Positions 9,578 through 19,114 of a stretch of 64,000 bases of DNA are shown one piece after another (the first letter of the stretch is position 1; the number at the start of each line of letters is the position of its first letter). Source of the DNA: Embleya scabrispora DSM 41855. Its GTDB lineage: Bacteria > Actinomycetota > Actinomycetes > Streptomycetales > Streptomycetaceae. The notes beneath the pieces are model-generated. The model made no database searches. It was not told the DNA's origin and saw only the letters and a list, made by a program, of their open reading frames with translations. Position numbers and translations under genes: made by a program. The stretch lies in NCBI RefSeq assembly GCF_000372745.1, contig NZ_KB889585.1:1-64000 (forward strand), written 5' to 3'.

Positions 9578-12448
9578 GTGTCCCCGAGCAGCGAGACCGC
9601 GCGCGACGGCCTGAGACTCGTCATTGTCGAGTCCCCGGCCAAGGCGAAAACGATCAAGGGCTATCTCGGCCCCGGTTACGTGGTCGAGGCGAGCGTGGGA
9701 CACATCCGCGACCTGCCCAACGGCGCCGCCGAGGTACCGGCGGAGTACGCCGGCAAGCCGTGGGCCCGACTCGGTGTCGACGTCGACGCCGACTTCGAGC
9801 CGATCTACGTGGTCAACGCGGACAAGAAGTCCCAGGTCGCCAAGCTGAAGAAGCTCCTCAAGGACGCCGACGAACTCTTCCTCGCGACCGACGAGGACCG
9901 CGAGGGCGAGGCCATCGCGTGGCACCTCCTCGAAGTGCTCAAGCCCAAGGTGCCGGTGCACCGGATGGTGTTCCACGAGATCACCAAGGACGCGATCCGC
10001 ACCGCGGTGAACAACCCGCGTGAGCTGAACCAGCGACTGGTCGACGCGCAGGAGACCCGCCGCATCCTCGACCGCCTCTACGGCTACGAGGTCTCGCCGG
10101 TCCTGTGGAAGAAGGTCGGTCCGCGCCTGTCGGCCGGCCGCGTGCAGTCGGTGGCCACCCGCCTGGTGGTCGAGCGCGAGCGGGAGCGCCGCGCGTTCAC
10201 CTCGGCCTCGTACTGGGACCTGCTGGGCGTGTTCGGCACCGGCCGGGCGGGCGACCCCACCGACCCGAGCACGATGAACGCGCGCCTGGCCTCGCTGGAC
10301 GGCAAGCGGGTCGCCTCCGGGCGCGACTTCGGTCCGGACGGCAAGCTCAGGAACGCCGGTGTGCTCCAGCTGGAGGAGGCCGGCGCCCGTGCGCTGAGCG
10401 CCGCGCTGGAATCCGCGTCGTTCACCGTGCGCGCCGTCGAGCGCAAGCCCTACCGCCGCTCCCCGTACGCCCCGTTCCGCACGACCACCCTCCAGCAGGA
10501 GGCCTCGCGCAAGCTCGGCTACGGCGCCAAGCGCACCATGCAGATCGCCCAGAAGCTGTACGAGAACGGCTTCATCACCTATATGCGTACGGACTCCACC
10601 ACGCTGTCCGAGACGGCCGTCACGGCCGCCCGGGCGCAGGTGCGGGAGCTGTACGGCGCCGAGTACGTGCCGGACGCGCCGCGGGTCTACGCCGGCAAGG
10701 TCAAGAACGCGCAGGAGGCGCACGAGGCGATCCGCCCCTCGGGCGAGAGCTTCCGCACGCCCGCCGAGACCGGGCTGGCCGGCGACGAGTTCCGGCTGTA
10801 CGAGCTGATCTGGATGCGCACCGTCGCGTCGCAGATGAAGGACGCGGTCGGCCAGTCGGTGACCGTGCGCATCGGCGGCATCGCCCAGGGCGCGGACCTG
10901 CCCGGGCGCGACGCGGAGTTCACCGCGAGCGGCAAGATCATCACCTTCCACGGCTTCCTCAAGGCGTACGTGGAGGGCTCGGACGACCCGGACGCGGAGC
11001 TGGACGACCGCGAGCGGCGACTGCCGATGGTCACCGAGGGCGACGCGCTCAGCGCCGACGAACTCACCCCGGAGGGCCACGCGACCAAGCCGCCGGCCCG
11101 CTACACCGAGGCGTCGCTGATCAAGGAGCTGGAGGACCGGGAGATCGGTCGCCCGTCGACGTTCGCGTCGATCGTCGGCACCATCCTGGACCGCGGCTAC
11201 ACCTTCAAGAAGGGCACCGCGCTGGTGCCCTCCTTCCTGGCCTTCGCCGTGGTCGGCCTGCTCGAGGGCCACTTCGCCACGCTGGTGGACTACGACTTCA
11301 CCGCGAAGATGGAGGACGACCTCGACCGGATCGCGCGCGGCGAGACCGAGGCCGTGCCGTGGCTGCGCAGGTTCTACTTCGGCGACGAGAGCCGGCCGGA
11401 CGAGGACCACCTCGGCGGCCTCAAGGCCCTGGTCACCGACCTCAGCTCGATCGACGCCCGCGAGGTCAACTCGTTCCCGGTCGGCGACGGCATCGTGCTG
11501 CGCGTGGGCCGGTACGGCCCCTACGTCGAGCGCGGCGACCGGCGCGCGGACGTGCCGGACGACCTGCCGCCGGACGAGCTGACCGTGGCCAAGGCCGAGG
11601 AACTGCTCGACAAGCCCAGCGGCGCCCACGAACTGGGCATCGACCCGGCCAGCGGGCACATGATCGTGGCCAAGGACGGGCGCTACGGCCCGTACGTGAC
11701 CGAGGTGCTGCCCGAGCCCGAGGCGCCCGCCGCCCCGGCCCCGGCCGCGGACGGCGCCAAGCCGGCCAAGAAGACCGCGAAGAAGGCCGCCGCGAAGAAC
11801 GCCCCCAAGCCGCGCACCGCGTCCTTGTTCAAGTCGATGGCGCTGGACACGGTCACCCTGGAGGACGCGCTCAAGCTGTTCACGCTGCCGCGCGTGGTGG
11901 GCAAGCACCCGGAGACGGGCACCGAGATCACCGCGCAGAACGGTCGCTACGGCCCGTACCTCAAGATGGACACCGACTCGCGCTCGCTGGAGACCGAGGA
12001 CCAGCTGTTCACGGTGACCCTCGACGAGGCGCTGGCGATCTACGCCCAGCCCAAGGCGCGCGGGCGGGCCGCGGCCAAACCGCCGCTGAAGGAACTGGGC
12101 ACCGACCCGGTCAGCGGCAAGGCGGTCACGGTCAAGGACGGCCGGTTCGGCCCGTACGTGACCGACGGCGAGACCAACGCGACGCTGCGTGCGGACGACT
12201 CGGTCGACACGATCACCCCCGAGCGGGGCTACGAGCTGCTCGCGGACAAGCGGGCCAAGGGCCCGGCGAAGAAGACGACCAAGAAGGCGGCGGCCAAGAA
12301 GGCCCCGGCGAAGAAGGCGGCGGCGACGAAGACCGCCGCGAAGAAGACGGCGGCCAAGAAGACGGCCGCCGACGGCAAGACCACGAAGTCGGCCGCCGCG
12401 AAGGCGACGGCGAGCGCCGGTGCGAAGAACACGGCCGACAAGGCGTGA
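9578..12448 (+). CDS. topA: DNA topoisomerase I
   Basis: A 956-residue type IA topoisomerase that relaxes negative supercoils. The Toprim domain begins with LVIVESPAKAKTIKGYLGPG, and the catalytic tyrosine lies in ITYMRTDSTTLSE. Several C-terminal repeat domains each end in a GRYGPY or GRFGPYV motif and lack zinc-finger cysteines. The final 60 residues are a Lys/Ala tail (repeated AKK, KKTA), the actinobacterial feature linked to processivity in S. coelicolor TopA. The GTG at 9578 gives VSPSSETARDG, as in Streptomyces TopA, with GGAGAGAG upstream; an in-frame ATG at 9560 is an alternative. The gene is preceded by a long leader and followed by a hairpin at 12492. Confidence 0.96.
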   Translation: MSPSSETARDGLRLVIVESPAKAKTIKGYLGPGYVVEASVGHIRDLPNGAAEVPAEYAGKPWARLGVDVDADFEPIYVVNADKKSQVAKLKKLLKDADELFLATDEDREGEAIAWHLLEVLKPKVPVHRMVFHEITKDAIRTAVNNPRELNQRLVDAQETRRILDRLYGYEVSPVLWKKVGPRLSAGRVQSVATRLVVERERERRAFTSASYWDLLGVFGTGRAGDPTDPSTMNARLASLDGKRVASGRDFGPDGKLRNAGVLQLEEAGARALSAALESASFTVRAVERKPYRRSPYAPFRTTTLQQEASRKLGYGAKRTMQIAQKLYENGFITYMRTDSTTLSETAVTAARAQVRELYGAEYVPDAPRVYAGKVKNAQEAHEAIRPSGESFRTPAETGLAGDEFRLYELIWMRTVASQMKDAVGQSVTVRIGGIAQGADLPGRDAEFTASGKIITFHGFLKAYVEGSDDPDAELDDRERRLPMVTEGDALSADELTPEGHATKPPARYTEASLIKELEDREIGRPSTFASIVGTILDRGYTFKKGTALVPSFLAFAVVGLLEGHFATLVDYDFTAKMEDDLDRIARGETEAVPWLRRFYFGDESRPDEDHLGGLKALVTDLSSIDAREVNSFPVGDGIVLRVGRYGPYVERGDRRADVPDDLPPDELTVAKAEELLDKPSGAHELGIDPASGHMIVAKDGRYGPYVTEVLPEPEAPAAPAPAADGAKPAKKTAKKAAAKNAPKPRTASLFKSMALDTVTLEDALKLFTLPRVVGKHPETGTEITAQNGRYGPYLKMDTDSRSLETEDQLFTVTLDEALAIYAQPKARGRAAAKPPLKELGTDPVSGKAVTVKDGRFGPYVTDGETNATLRADDSVDTITPERGYELLADKRAKGPAKKTTKKAAAKKAPAKKAAATKTAAKKTAAKKTAADGKTTKSAAAKATASAGAKNTADKA

Positions 12449-12491
12449 GGCGACAAGGCTGAGGTAGGGATATCTCGGTACGTATCGATCA

Positions 12492-12519
12492 GGCGGTGCC
12501 GGCGGGATCCGGCGCCGCC
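12492..12519 (+). terminator. Hairpin terminator after topA
   Basis: An 11-bp stem with one wobble (GGCGGTGCCGG at 12492-12502 against CCGGCGCCGCC at 12509-12519) lies 43 bp beyond the topA stop. Confidence 0.5.
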
Positions 12520-12619
12520 TCGGTCGGTTCCGGCGACGACACCGAGCCCTGTGCTACGGTCCGCCGCCGGAGCACGGGGGATCCGGTCGAGGTTGCCGTT
12601 TCCCGTCAGGTGACGACGT

Positions 12620-12625
12620 TAGGGT
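12620..12625 (+). promoter_or_regulatory. Candidate -10 element for a leaderless MFS-tmk transcript
   Basis: TAGGGT stands exactly seven bases before the ATG at 12633, and there is no good Shine-Dalgarno. That is the spacing expected if transcription starts at the A of the start codon. A clear -35 is not visible; TTGCCG at 12593 is too far away at 21 bp. Confidence 0.45.
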
Positions 12626-12632
12626 TCTCCGT

Positions 12633-15600
12633 ATGACGCACGCGGAGCAGCAAGCGCCGGATTCGGCGATACCGCCCCGTCAGGTCGAACCGACAGAGGG
12701 CATCGGGGGCGTGCTGAGCATCCGCCCCTTCCGCCGCTTCTGGTTCGCGGTCGCGGCATCCGCGCTGGGCGATTGGCTCGCGTTGCTGGCGCTGACCTCG
12801 GCCGCGCTGTGGACCGTCGAGGGCGACTACCGCAAGCACGCCACCGCGGTCGCGGTGGTGTTCGCCCTGCGGATGTTGCCGGCCGCGGTGGTCTCCTCCG
12901 TCGCGGGCGCGATCGTGGACCACCTCGACCGGCGCTGGACGCTGGTGACGTGCGACGTGATCCGGGCCCTGGTGCTCGTGTCCGTGCCGCTGGTGGACCG
13001 GATGTGGTGGGTCTGGGGCGCGACCGCGGTGCTCGGCGTGGTCGGCGCACTCGCCGGCCCCGCCCGGGACGCCACCGTGCCCAACCTGGTGCCTCGCCAA
13101 CGGCTGGGCACCGCCAACCAGTTCAACCTGGTCACCTCCTACGGCGCGGCCCCGGCGGCGGCGCTGCTGTTCATCCTCGGCGCGCTGATCGGCACCGCGT
13201 TCTCGCACGATGTGTCGATGTTCGTCGAGCACCCCTCGAACCTGGCCTGCTACACCGCGGGCGCGGTGTTCCTGCTCGCTTCGGTGTTCGCCTTCCTGAT
13301 CCGGATGCCCACCCGCGGCCGCTCGGTCAGCACTCGGCGGCCCAACCCGTTCAAGGTGCTCGCCGACGGGCGCAAGGTGTTCGGCCACGGCCGGACCGCG
13401 CGCGGCCTGATCGTCGGGATGATCGCGCTGTTCCTGGCGGGCGGCGCGCTGGTGGCCACCGCCCCGCTGCTGGTGGTCGGCCTGCACGCGGGCAACGCCG
13501 CCTACGGCACGGTGTTCCTGATGCTCATCGTGGGCGTCAGCGCGGGCATGTTGTGGGGCCCGCGAGTGGTGCCGGCCTTCAGCCGGCGGCGGCTGTACGG
13601 CATGGCGGTGATGTTCGCCGGACTGACCCTGCTGATCCTGGCCGCGGTCGCCAACGTGGTGGTGGCCGCGGTGCTCGCCGCCGTACTCGGCGTGTTCGCG
13701 GGCGTCGCGTGGGTCACCGGATACACCATGTACGGCCTGGACTTCGGCGAGGACCTGCGGGCCAGGGCGTTCGCCTTCGCCCAACTGATCGTGCGGATCG
13801 TGCTGTTCGTGGCGCTGGTCGCCGGGCCGATCGGCGCGGGCTACCTGGGCATGCGCTCGTGGGTGATCGCGGACCGGTTCACCTTCGACTACAGCGGAGC
13901 CGCGCTGGTCCTGGCCGGCACCGGTGCGCTCGTGGTGATCCTGGGCTGGATCGCGCTGCTGAGCGTGGACGACCGGCGCGGGGTGCCGATCCTGCGCGAC
14001 CTCGCCGCGGCCACCCGCAACGAAGACCACATCACCGGCCGACCGGCCGGCGCCACCGGCTTCTTCATCGCCCTGGAGGGCGGCGAGGGCGCGGGCAAGT
14101 CGACCCAGGCCAACGCGATCGCGGCCTGGATCCGGGCCAAGGGGCACGAGGTCGTGGTCACCCGCGAACCCGGCGCGACCGAGGTCGGCAAGCGGCTGCG
14201 CGCGATGCTGCTCGACCTGGACGGCGCTCCGGTCGACCCGCGCACCGAGGCGCTGCTGTACGCGGCGGACCGGGCCGAGCACGTGCAGACCGTGATCCTG
14301 CCCGCCCTGCGGCGCGGCGCGATCGTGATCAGCGACCGCTACATCGACTCCTCGATCGCCTACCAGGGCGCCGGACGCGGCCTGGGCGCGCGGGAGATCG
14401 GCCGGGTCTCGCGCTGGGCCACCGACGGGCTGCTGCCCGACCTGACCATCCTGCTCGACCTCGACCCGGCGGTGGGGCACAGTCGCTTCACCGAGGCGCC
14501 CGACCGGCTGGAGTCCGAGCCGCGCGACTTCCACCTGCTGGTCCGGCACGCGTTCCTGGACCTGGCCGCGCACGACCCCGACCGCTACCTGGTGGTGGAC
14601 GCCGACCAGGAGCCGGACGCGGTCACCACGCCGATCCGGCACCGGCTCGACCGCGAACTGCCGCTGTCCGAGCAGGAGAAGCGCCAGGCGCTGGAGCTGG
14701 CCAAGCGCATGCGCGAGGAGGACGCCCGGCGCAAGGCCGAGCAGGCCGCCCGGGACGCGGAGAAGGCCGCGCTGATCGCCCGGCTGCGGGCGGAGAGCGA
14801 GGAGCGCCAGCGCCAGGCCGAACAGGCCCGGCTGGAGGAGGAGTCCGCGCGGCTGGCCGAGGAGGAGCAGCGGCACGCCGAGGAGGAGGCCCGTCGGATC
14901 GCCGCCGAGGCGGACGAGCGGGCCCGCACCGCGGCCGAGGCGGCCGAGGAGGCCCGGCTGCACGCCGAGGCGGAGCGCCGCCGGCTCGCGCTGGAGGCCG
15001 AGCGCCGGGCCGAGGAGCAGCAGCGGGTCGCCGAGGAGGCCAAGGCCCGGGCCGAGGAGGCCCGGGTGCGCGCCGAGGAGGAGGCCGAGCGCCGCGACGA
15101 GCAGCGCCGCCGGCTCGAGGAGGCGTCCGCGCTCCAGGCCGAGCAGGCCCGGGCCGGCGCCGAGGAGGAGCGCGAGGCGGCTCTGGAGCGGCAGCGGTTG
15201 GCCGAGGAGGAGCGCGACCGGTTGCAGGCCGAGGCGGCTCGCGATGTCGAGCGCATGCGTGCCGAGGAGGCGATTCGGGTCGCCGACGAGCGCCGGGCCG
15301 CCGAGGAGCGCCGCCGGGCGGAGGACGCGCTGCGTCGGGCCGAGTCGGATCGCCGCCGGGCCGAGCGGGAGGCATCGCGCGCGGCCGAGGCCGCGGCGTC
15401 GGCGCAGGCCCGCGCCGCGCAGGAGGCCGCCGCGCTTGCCGCGGAGGCGGGCTCCTCCCGGGACGGCGACATGACGGAGACGCCGGTGCACGGGATTCGG
15501 CGGCCGGACCCGTCGATGGCCGACACGCCCGTACACGGCATCCCGAAGCCGCCCGCGGACGACGCCGACACCACCGAGTTGCAGCAGATACGGCTGCGTG

Positions 15601-15836
15601 AGGCGGCCGAGGACACCCGGGAGATCCCGCAGCTGAGCCTGGACGAGACGCACGCGCTGCCCACGGTCGTGCCGCCGCCGGTGGAGCCGGGCGATCAAAC
15701 GCTGGCCGACGACCTGCTCGGGCCGTGGACGGGCGACCCGGACGCGGACGACGACGCGGACGCGGCGGACGCGGGCACTCCCGACGAGCCGTCCGAGCCG
15801 GAGCGCAAGCGGCGCTGGCGTCGTAACAAGACCTGA
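12633..15836 (+). CDS. tmk: MFS transporter-thymidylate kinase fusion with coiled-coil tail
   Basis: A 1067-residue fusion. Residues 30-455 form an MFS-type membrane domain with about 12 helices. Residues 476-675 are a thymidylate kinase (dTMP to dTDP): P-loop GGEGAGKS near 482-489, the DR motif in VISDRYIDSSIAYQGAGRGL, and TREPG for substrate. Residues 678-945 are a long Glu/Arg/Ala heptad-rich coiled coil (REEDARRKAEQAARDAEK and similar). The acidic tail carries two copies of TPVHGI. The same architecture occurs in Streptomyces (SCO3542, about 1083 aa, from memory). This is the only thymidylate kinase in the window and sits next to topA and holB, so it probably supplies dTDP for DNA synthesis while membrane-bound. 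The role of the transporter half is unknown. Confidence 0.92.
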   Translation: MTHAEQQAPDSAIPPRQVEPTEGIGGVLSIRPFRRFWFAVAASALGDWLALLALTSAALWTVEGDYRKHATAVAVVFALRMLPAAVVSSVAGAIVDHLDRRWTLVTCDVIRALVLVSVPLVDRMWWVWGATAVLGVVGALAGPARDATVPNLVPRQRLGTANQFNLVTSYGAAPAAALLFILGALIGTAFSHDVSMFVEHPSNLACYTAGAVFLLASVFAFLIRMPTRGRSVSTRRPNPFKVLADGRKVFGHGRTARGLIVGMIALFLAGGALVATAPLLVVGLHAGNAAYGTVFLMLIVGVSAGMLWGPRVVPAFSRRRLYGMAVMFAGLTLLILAAVANVVVAAVLAAVLGVFAGVAWVTGYTMYGLDFGEDLRARAFAFAQLIVRIVLFVALVAGPIGAGYLGMRSWVIADRFTFDYSGAALVLAGTGALVVILGWIALLSVDDRRGVPILRDLAAATRNEDHITGRPAGATGFFIALEGGEGAGKSTQANAIAAWIRAKGHEVVVTREPGATEVGKRLRAMLLDLDGAPVDPRTEALLYAADRAEHVQTVILPALRRGAIVISDRYIDSSIAYQGAGRGLGAREIGRVSRWATDGLLPDLTILLDLDPAVGHSRFTEAPDRLESEPRDFHLLVRHAFLDLAAHDPDRYLVVDADQEPDAVTTPIRHRLDRELPLSEQEKRQALELAKRMREEDARRKAEQAARDAEKAALIARLRAESEERQRQAEQARLEEESARLAEEEQRHAEEEARRIAAEADERARTAAEAAEEARLHAEAERRRLALEAERRAEEQQRVAEEAKARAEEARVRAEEEAERRDEQRRRLEEASALQAEQARAGAEEEREAALERQRLAEEERDRLQAEAARDVERMRAEEAIRVADERRAAEERRRAEDALRRAESDRRRAEREASRAAEAAASAQARAAQEAAALAAEAGSSRDGDMTETPVHGIRRPDPSMADTPVHGIPKPPADDADTTELQQIRLREAAEDTREIPQLSLDETHALPTVVPPPVEPGDQTLADDLLGPWTGDPDADDDADAADAGTPDEPSEPERKRRWRRNKT

Positions 15837-15879
15837 GCCCGGGCCTTGCCGGTCCGGCCTGCCGGCCGGGTCCGTCCGA

Positions 15880-15910
15880 GGGTGACGTGGCCTCGATTGT
15901 CACGTCACCC
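15880..15910 (+). terminator. Perfect inverted repeat between tmk and holB
   Basis: A ten-base perfect inverted repeat (GGGTGACGTG at 15880-15889 with CACGTCACCC at 15901-15910, 11-base loop) lies 44 bp after the tmk stop and 48 bp before the holB start. It may be a terminator, or an operator for holB, whose promoter must lie close by. Confidence 0.5.
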
Positions 15911-15957
15911 CGGTACGGTCGTACTCGGGGTACACCGGAACGAGGAGACAAGAGCGC

Positions 15958-17142
15958 GTGACCGTCTGGGACGACCTCGTCGGGCAGGATCGCGTCGCCG
16001 AACAACTGCGCACCGCGGCCGGCGCCGCCCGGGCGGTCCTCGCGGGCGAGGGCGTCGGCGGGATGACCCACGCGTGGCTGTTCACCGGCCCCCCCGGGGT
16101 CGGCACGGCGACCGCCGCGCGCGCGTTCGCGGCGGCGCTGCAGTGCGTCAGCCCGGATCTGGCCCTGGGCGCCGAGCCCGGCTGTGGGCACTGCGACGGC
16201 TGCCACACCGCGCTCACCGGGACCCACGCCGACGTCGACGTGGTCGCCACCGAACTGCTGTCGATCGGCGTCAAGGAGACCCGCGACCTGGTCCGACGCG
16301 CGGCCATGACGCCGGCGGGCGGGCGCTGGCAGGTCATCGTCCTGGAGGACGCGGGCCGGCTCACCGAGGGCGCGGGCAACGTACTGCTCAAGGCGATCGA
16401 GGAACCCGCCGACCGCACCGTGTGGCTGCTGTGCGCACCGTCCCTGGAGGACGCGCTGCCCACGATCCGCTCGCGCTGTCGCAACGTGGCGCTGCGTACG
16501 CCTCCGGCCGGCGCGGTGGCCGACCTGCTGATGCGCCGGGACGGAATCGACCCGGCGATGGCCGCGTTCGCCGCGTCCGCGTCCGGCGGCGACATCAAGA
16601 GCGCGCGCCGGTTGGCCCTGGACGAACAGGCACGCGGACGCCGCGCCGACGTCCTGCGGATCCCGATGGTGGTCGGCGACATCGGCTTGGCGATGGCCGC
16701 CGCGCAACGCCTGGTGGACGCGGCCGCCGAGGACGCGAAGCAGGTCGCGGCCGACCTGGACGGTCGCGAGACCGAGGAGCTGCGGGCCGCGCTGGGCGCG
16801 GTCGGCGCCGGCCGGATGCCCAGCGGCACGGCCGGCGTGATGAAGGAACTGGAGAACAAGCAGAAGAAGCGGGCCACTCGCACCCAGCGGGACTGCCTGG
16901 ACCGAGCGCTGGTGGACCTGACCGCGTTCTACCGGGACGTACTGGCACTGCAACTGCGCGCCGCCGTCCCGTTGGCCAACGACGTGCTGCGCGCGGACCT
17001 GGACACGATCGCCCGCACCTCCACGCCGGAGGCGACGCTGCGCCGGATCGAGGCAATCCTGGCCTGCCGCCGAGCGATCGACGCGAACGTGGCCCCGCTC
17101 CTGGCGGTCGAGGCGATGGTGCTGACCCTGCGGACGGGCTGA
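15958..17142 (+). CDS. holB: DNA polymerase III delta' subunit
   Basis: A 394-residue clamp-loader subunit. The P-loop position reads GPPGVGTA (44-51), lacking the lysine of active ATPases. This is the normal state of delta' subunits, which do not hydrolyse ATP. A four-cysteine zinc site is visible (C63, C76, C79, C82 in GCGHCDGC). The clamp-loader helix region and C-terminal collar follow. The GTG at 15958 is preceded by GAGGAGACAAG and gives VTVWDDLVGQ, as in homologues. The position next to tmk is standard in bacteria, linking nucleotide supply with replication genes. Confidence 0.94.
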   Translation: MTVWDDLVGQDRVAEQLRTAAGAARAVLAGEGVGGMTHAWLFTGPPGVGTATAARAFAAALQCVSPDLALGAEPGCGHCDGCHTALTGTHADVDVVATELLSIGVKETRDLVRRAAMTPAGGRWQVIVLEDAGRLTEGAGNVLLKAIEEPADRTVWLLCAPSLEDALPTIRSRCRNVALRTPPAGAVADLLMRRDGIDPAMAAFAASASGGDIKSARRLALDEQARGRRADVLRIPMVVGDIGLAMAAAQRLVDAAAEDAKQVAADLDGRETEELRAALGAVGAGRMPSGTAGVMKELENKQKKRATRTQRDCLDRALVDLTAFYRDVLALQLRAAVPLANDVLRADLDTIARTSTPEATLRRIEAILACRRAIDANVAPLLAVEAMVLTLRTG

Positions 17143-17146
17143 GCCC

Positions 17147-17189
17147 ACGGCCGAGGCGAGCGCTTCGGCCCCGACGCCGACTCGGCCGT
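17147..17189 (+). terminator. Hairpin after holB
   Basis: Nine-base complementary arms ACGGCCGAG (17147-17155) and CTCGGCCGT (17181-17189) enclose a loop with further pairing potential, immediately after the holB stop. The remainder of the gap to 17433 shows no gene and presumably contains the promoter of the esterase gene. Confidence 0.4.
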
Positions 17190-17433
17190 CCGACAAGCCA
17201 CTTCACCCGCTCGGCGCCTGCCGGGTTTTTCGCCGGCGCGGGTCCGGTGGGCCGTGCTCGCGTGTCGGCTGTCGCCCGGGTGGATGGCGCGGCCGCGTGT
17301 CGAACAGGCAACCGGCCGCGCCCTGTGTCGGGTTGCGGACGCGCATCCTTCACTCCTTGGAGCGGAGGTGCTCTTCGGGCGGAACCCGGAACCCCCACTC
17401 GGGCGTCATCGTGGGAGAGTTCGCGGGAACATT

Positions 17434-19008
17434 GTGGCTGGTGAGGTTCGGAAGGACGGTGCGGGGTTGCGTTCCGTGACCAGGACGCTCAAAGGTCTGC
17501 TGATCGCGGTGACCCTCGGGGCGGTTGTCGTTCTCGTGTTGCGGGCGCGCAAGTCGCGTGCTGCGGCCGACCCGATCGAGAGCCTCTCGTCGACCGATTC
17601 GACGGCCGACTCGAAGGCCGATCCAAGGACTGACTCGACGGCCGGTCCGAAGGTCGACCCGAGGGCTGACCCGACGGCCGGTCCGAAGGTCGAACCAGAG
17701 CCCCCCGCCGCCGCGTTGCCGCCGGCCGGAGCGCGAGTGGCGGGCCGAGAGCACGCGTCGACGCCGGCGTGGGGCGGCGCGTCGAAGCGGCCCACCCCGG
17801 TCGCGCCGGCCGAGCGGAGCCGCCCGGCCGAGCCGCCGGGCTCGCCCGCGTCGACGAGCGCGTCGGAGCCGCCGCCGGCCCGGGCCGAGGCGCCGCTGCC
17901 GTTCGCCTCGGTGGAGCTCACCTCCTCGGCGCCCGCGGGTCTGGCTCGACACGAGCCGATGCGTGTCACCGAGCCCCGGTCGATCGGGGCCGGCCCGGCG
18001 CCCGTTCGCCGCAAGCGGGGTGTGCGCTCGCCGCTGGGCATCGGGCTGCTCGCGCTCGCCGTGATCGCGGCCGGCGTCGGCGGCACCTTCGCGTACCGGG
18101 GGATCTCCGACGACGACAAGCAGAACGTCGCGTCCTCCACCAAGGCCGACCCGTCGGTCGAACCGTCCGCCACGTCGAGCCGACCCAAGGCCGCGCCGCA
18201 GAAGTTCACCAAGGTGGCCGCCAAGTCCGGTGGCACGCTGACGAAGATGACCGTCGCCGGCAGCCTGTCCGGGGTCACCGCCGATGTGTGGGTCTGGCTG
18301 CCGCCGGGCTACGACACCCCTGCCGACCAGGGCCGCAGCTACCCGGTGTTGGTCGCCCAGTCGGCGCTGCCCGGCGTCGAGTCGAACAGCTTCGTGGACG
18401 ACTCGGTGGCGTTCCTGCCCAAGCTCGCGTCGGCCATCGAGGCGGGCACCGTCCCGCCGTACATCGTGGTCGCGCCCGAGTTGATGCCGTACCCGAAGCA
18501 GGAGGCGGACGCCGGTCGGACGGCGGCCAAGGACACCGAGTGCAGCGACATCCCGAACCGGCCCAAGATGGCCACCTTCCACAACGAGGACGTGCGCGAG
18601 GCGGTGCTGGCGACCTACCGAGCAAGCGCCGACCGCACCTCGTGGGCGCTGATCGGGGACGGCTCGGGCGGCCTGTGCTCGGTCAAGTACGCGTTGCAGT
18701 ACCCGCAGTACTACGCGGCGGCGGTCAGCCTGTCCGGCCGAACCACGCTCAAGTCCCCGCTGTGGGACACCGAGGCGGCGGCGAAGGCGGCGAACGACCC
18801 GGTCAAGCTGCTCGACGCGCGGCCCGACGTACGGATCATGCTCTCCGGCCACACCGGCAGCACGGGCACCGACTTCGCCGCGAAGGCGAAGGCGCCGACC
18901 TCGGTCAAGGCGATCCAGGGCGCGGGCGGCGCCTCCGGCGACGTGGTGCGTCAGCTGCCCGAGGCGTTCACCTTCCTCGGCCGCAACACCCGGAACCCGG
19001 CAGCGTGA
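17434..19008 (+). CDS. Membrane-anchored putative esterase (alpha/beta hydrolase), two TM helices
   Basis: About 524 residues. TM1 (about 20-38) is followed by RARKSR, a Pro/Ser/Ala-rich linker (40-190) with repeats of DSTAGPKVDPRADP type, the basic stretch VRRKRGVRS, TM2 (about 199-220), then a hydrolase domain. The domain resembles the putative-esterase family (PF00756, antigen 85 type), with nucleophile motif GDGSGG around Ser411. The positive-inside rule puts the linker in the cytoplasm and the esterase outside. The GTG at 17434 is a guess; GTG 17476 is also possible and neither has a strong ribosome site. The substrate is unknown, with cell-envelope lipids or secreted esters possible. 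Confidence 0.75.
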   Translation: MAGEVRKDGAGLRSVTRTLKGLLIAVTLGAVVVLVLRARKSRAAADPIESLSSTDSTADSKADPRTDSTAGPKVDPRADPTAGPKVEPEPPAAALPPAGARVAGREHASTPAWGGASKRPTPVAPAERSRPAEPPGSPASTSASEPPPARAEAPLPFASVELTSSAPAGLARHEPMRVTEPRSIGAGPAPVRRKRGVRSPLGIGLLALAVIAAGVGGTFAYRGISDDDKQNVASSTKADPSVEPSATSSRPKAAPQKFTKVAAKSGGTLTKMTVAGSLSGVTADVWVWLPPGYDTPADQGRSYPVLVAQSALPGVESNSFVDDSVAFLPKLASAIEAGTVPPYIVVAPELMPYPKQEADAGRTAAKDTECSDIPNRPKMATFHNEDVREAVLATYRASADRTSWALIGDGSGGLCSVKYALQYPQYYAAAVSLSGRTTLKSPLWDTEAAAKAANDPVKLLDARPDVRIMLSGHTGSTGTDFAAKAKAPTSVKAIQGAGGASGDVVRQLPEAFTFLGRNTRNPAA

Positions 19009-19114
19009 CGCGGCGCGGCGGGCCCGGACCGGATGCCCCCGGGTGGGGGATCGCGGCCCTGGCCCGCCGCGTACCGTTCGTGCGTGAGTGTCCGTTCGAT
19101 GGTAGGCAGTACGC

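Noticed and set aside
9473-11908. An 811-codon minus-strand frame opposite topA
   Set aside because: It arises from the strong third-position GC bias of topA and has no recognisable domain.
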